Shown in pieces: positions 5,428-6,985 of a stretch of DNA of 6,985 nt. Position 1 is the first letter of the stretch, and every line of letters begins with the position of its first letter. Origin of the DNA: an uncultured Lachnospiraceae bacterium. Lineage in GTDB: Bacteria > Bacillota > Clostridia > Lachnospirales > Lachnospiraceae. The position numbers were made by a program, and so were the translations under genes. The notes below the pieces were generated by a model. The model saw nothing but the letters and a program-made list of their open reading frames with translations, did no database searches and was not told the origin of the DNA. The DNA lies in contig CACZQX010000187.1 of the NCBI GenBank assembly GCA_902783445.1, positions 1-6,985 on the forward strand. The letters are read 5' to 3'.

Positions 5428-6807
5428 ATGGATACTGAAAACAAAGTTTATCAACAAAATTTTACTGTCGGAAAGCTTCTGATTTTCGTATTACCGACGG
5501 TTATAGCCATGCTTTTGGCTTCGTTGTACTCGATTGTCGATGGTATTTTCGTATCTAACGTGGGCGGAACCGATGCTTTTGCGGCTGTCAACCAGGTTTC
5601 ACCACTCTTTATGATTGTTGCTTCTATCGGTTTCATGTTCGGTACCGGTGGAACGGCTCTTATTTCAAAAATTCAAGGTGAAGGTGATTATGATAAGGCA
5701 AGGAAGGTTTTTTCACTTCTTACCATAACTCTTATTATTATCGCTATTGTTGCATCAGTCATTCTTTGGTTTTTATTCTATCCTTTATTGGATCTTTTGG
5801 GAGCCACAAAAGAAATGATGCCTTTCTGCGAAGGCTACAGTTCAATCCTGATTCCATGTCTTCCGCTTTTTATGCTGCAATACTATTTCCAGAGTATTCT
5901 TACTTGCGCAGGTAAGCCTCAACTGGGTCTTATATTTACGGTTTGTGCAGGTATTACAAATACAGTAGGTGATGCAATCCTTGTAGGCGTAGTTGCGCAG
6001 GGCGATCCAATGAAAGCTGTACAGGGCGCGGCACTTGCAACCGGTGCGGGTCTTGTAATCGGTGGTCTTCTTCCTCTTATTTATTTCATTAAGAAAAATA
6101 AGAGCACGCTCCGTCTTGGTCGTCCTATTAAAGAATTCGGCTTTGTTGGCAAAGCGTGCGGTAACGGCATTTCAGAATTTTTGACAAATGTTTCGGCTTC
6201 TGTAGTCAATGCGGTTTACAACTCCATTTTCCTTTGGATGATAGGAGCTAAAGGTGTATCCGCTTATGGTACCGTCAGCTACGTAAATACCATTTTCTGT
6301 GCGATTATGGGCGGTTTTACCTTAGGCGTAGCTCCGATTATTGCTTATAATTTCGGCGCCAAAAACAAAGAACGGCTTAAGAACCTTTACAGAAAATCAA
6401 TGCTTATTGTTATTCTCATAAGTATCATTGCGACAGTGGTTATTGAGCTTTTGGCAAATCCGTTAGGCAGCATCTTCTCACACGGCGACGAAGAGCTGTT
6501 ATGGATTACGGTTTCGGGACTTCACATATTTACCATATCCTTCCTTGTCAAAGGAATCCCAACCTTTGGTTCCGGTTTCTTTACAGCATTAAACAACGGA
6601 TTTGTTTCCGGTCTTATTGCAACGCTCAGAACCTTGGTATTTTCCTTGGCAGCCGTAATCGCGGTTCCGGTAATCTTTGTACTCATTTACGGAACAACGG
6701 AAGCGGGCTACTATGGAGTATGGTTCTCGGTTGTTTGGGCCGAAATAGGTGCAACAATAATGACATTGGCATTATTAAGGAAAAACAAAAAGAAATACGG
6801 ATATTAA
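5428..6807 (+). CDS. MATE family multidrug efflux transporter
   Basis: This 459-residue protein of about 12 membrane helices has the normal length for the MATE family, which exports cationic drugs or metabolites in exchange for Na+ or H+. Family signs: SIVDGIFVSNVGG (35-47) in the first helices; GTGGTALISKIQGEGD (72-87), the conserved loop of the N-half; CAGKP (160-164) and ITNTVGDAIL (176-185); and the matching C-half loop GGFTLGVAPIIAYNFGAKNK (295-314), reflecting the family's two-fold repeat. The overall style is closest to the MepA/DinF-like clostridial members; substrate cannot be predicted. The start is secured by AGGAGGGGG at 5414-5422. A basic tail (RKNKKKYGY) ends in the cytoplasm. 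It is a single-gene unit with a strong terminator, divergent from the lipoprotein gene. No MarR- or TetR-type regulator gene is adjacent. Confidence 0.95.
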   Translation: MDTENKVYQQNFTVGKLLIFVLPTVIAMLLASLYSIVDGIFVSNVGGTDAFAAVNQVSPLFMIVASIGFMFGTGGTALISKIQGEGDYDKARKVFSLLTITLIIIAIVASVILWFLFYPLLDLLGATKEMMPFCEGYSSILIPCLPLFMLQYYFQSILTCAGKPQLGLIFTVCAGITNTVGDAILVGVVAQGDPMKAVQGAALATGAGLVIGGLLPLIYFIKKNKSTLRLGRPIKEFGFVGKACGNGISEFLTNVSASVVNAVYNSIFLWMIGAKGVSAYGTVSYVNTIFCAIMGGFTLGVAPIIAYNFGAKNKERLKNLYRKSMLIVILISIIATVVIELLANPLGSIFSHGDEELLWITVSGLHIFTISFLVKGIPTFGSGFFTALNNGFVSGLIATLRTLVFSLAAVIAVPVIFVLIYGTTEAGYYGVWFSVVWAEIGATIMTLALLRKNKKKYGY

Positions 6808-6843
6808 AATTTTAACCGGAAGAACTTTCTGTTTATGCAATAT

Positions 6844-6878
6844 AAAAGACTGAGCATTTTTTGCTCAGTCTTTTATTG
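6844..6878 (+). terminator. Rho-independent terminator after the MATE gene, usable in both directions
   Basis: AAAAGACTGAGCA (6844-6856) pairs perfectly with TGCTCAGTCTTTT (6862-6874): 13 base pairs and a loop of five T, followed by ATTGTT. The A-rich left foot gives a T-rich tail on the minus strand too, so it can also end the convergent gene that stops at 6902. Confidence 0.9.
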
Positions 6879-6901
6879 TTAAAACTATAACAGTATTGTA
6901 T

Positions 6902-6985
6902 TTATCCTCTGTAATAGTTGATTAAGCAGCCTTTAAGGATAATATCTCTTTCGTCCGGTGTTAATTCACCCATCTTAAGGTTGAT
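6902..6985 (-). CDS. C-terminal end of an unidentified protein (5' end outside window)
   Basis: The frame read from the right edge is open for 27 codons and ends with TAA at 6904-6902. The visible tail contains LTPDERDIILKGCLINYYRG. It looks like a genuine conserved C-terminus, and the terminator at 6844-6878 lies just downstream. The L-T-x-x-E-R-x-I-I-L-x-G-x-L-x-N-Y pattern is somewhat like the ends of aconitase/isopropylmalate dehydratase swivel domains, but 27 residues are too few to assign it. Confidence 0.6.
   Translation of the reverse strand: MNLKMGELTPDERDIILKGCLINYYRG

Noticed and set aside
6501..6815. 104-residue + strand ORF inside the MATE gene
   Set aside because: It is a shifted-frame shadow of the MATE coding sequence with no ribosome binding site and no family resemblance.

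Overview
The window looks like a low-GC Gram-positive chromosome segment, most likely from Clostridia (perhaps Lachnospiraceae-like). The signs are AT-rich DNA, good Shine-Dalgarno sites (AAGGAG, AGGAGG), well-formed sigma-A-type promoters (TTGATA-17-TATAAT, TTGTCA-17-TATAAT), a lipoprotein signal peptide and protein families common in that class. The assignment is inferred from recalled family resemblance; no database was searched.

Layout. Positions 3-500 (+) hold the C-terminal part of a HipA-type Ser/Thr kinase whose 5' end lies outside the window. It overlaps by 14 bases a 265-residue partner (487-1284, +) that seems to join a HipA N-subdomain/HipS-like region, a DUF2442-like region and a C-terminal helix-turn-helix. 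Together they look like a HipA-type toxin-antitoxin operon with toxin first and putative antitoxin second. A hairpin terminator (1296-1338) separates it from a convergent gene. That gene (1337-3004, -) encodes a membrane diguanylate cyclase: transmembrane segment, extracytoplasmic TPR-like sensor, second transmembrane segment, GGEEF catalytic domain. It is transcribed divergently from an exodeoxyribonuclease III/AP endonuclease gene (3163-3990, +); the shared intergenic region holds promoters in both directions and a strong palindrome.

Positions 3991-4572 have no convincing gene but are highly structured. A 16-bp-stem hairpin follows xth, then a weak ORF remnant. After that comes an array of five complete units and one half unit, each a 34-35 nt hairpin repeated every 62-63 bases (4224-4546). 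The stem core (GCATCGR / YYGATGY) is kept in all five complete units, while loops and spacers vary. Every departure from Watson-Crick pairing in the core is a G.U pair when read on the + strand, which points to a structured + strand RNA. This is the least explained feature of the window.

Next is a lipoprotein gene on the minus strand (4573-5190) related to the GH114 / endo-alpha-1,4-polygalactosaminidase family. It appears to have lost about 70-80 internal residues in frame. Divergent from it is a full-length MATE multidrug efflux transporter (5428-6807, +), closed by a 13-bp hairpin terminator (6844-6878) that can serve both directions. The last 84 bases are the 3' end of a convergent minus-strand gene that runs off the window.

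The genes appear to be mostly independent one- or two-gene transcription units (toxin-antitoxin, c-di-GMP signalling, DNA repair, extracellular carbohydrate function, efflux), not one pathway.
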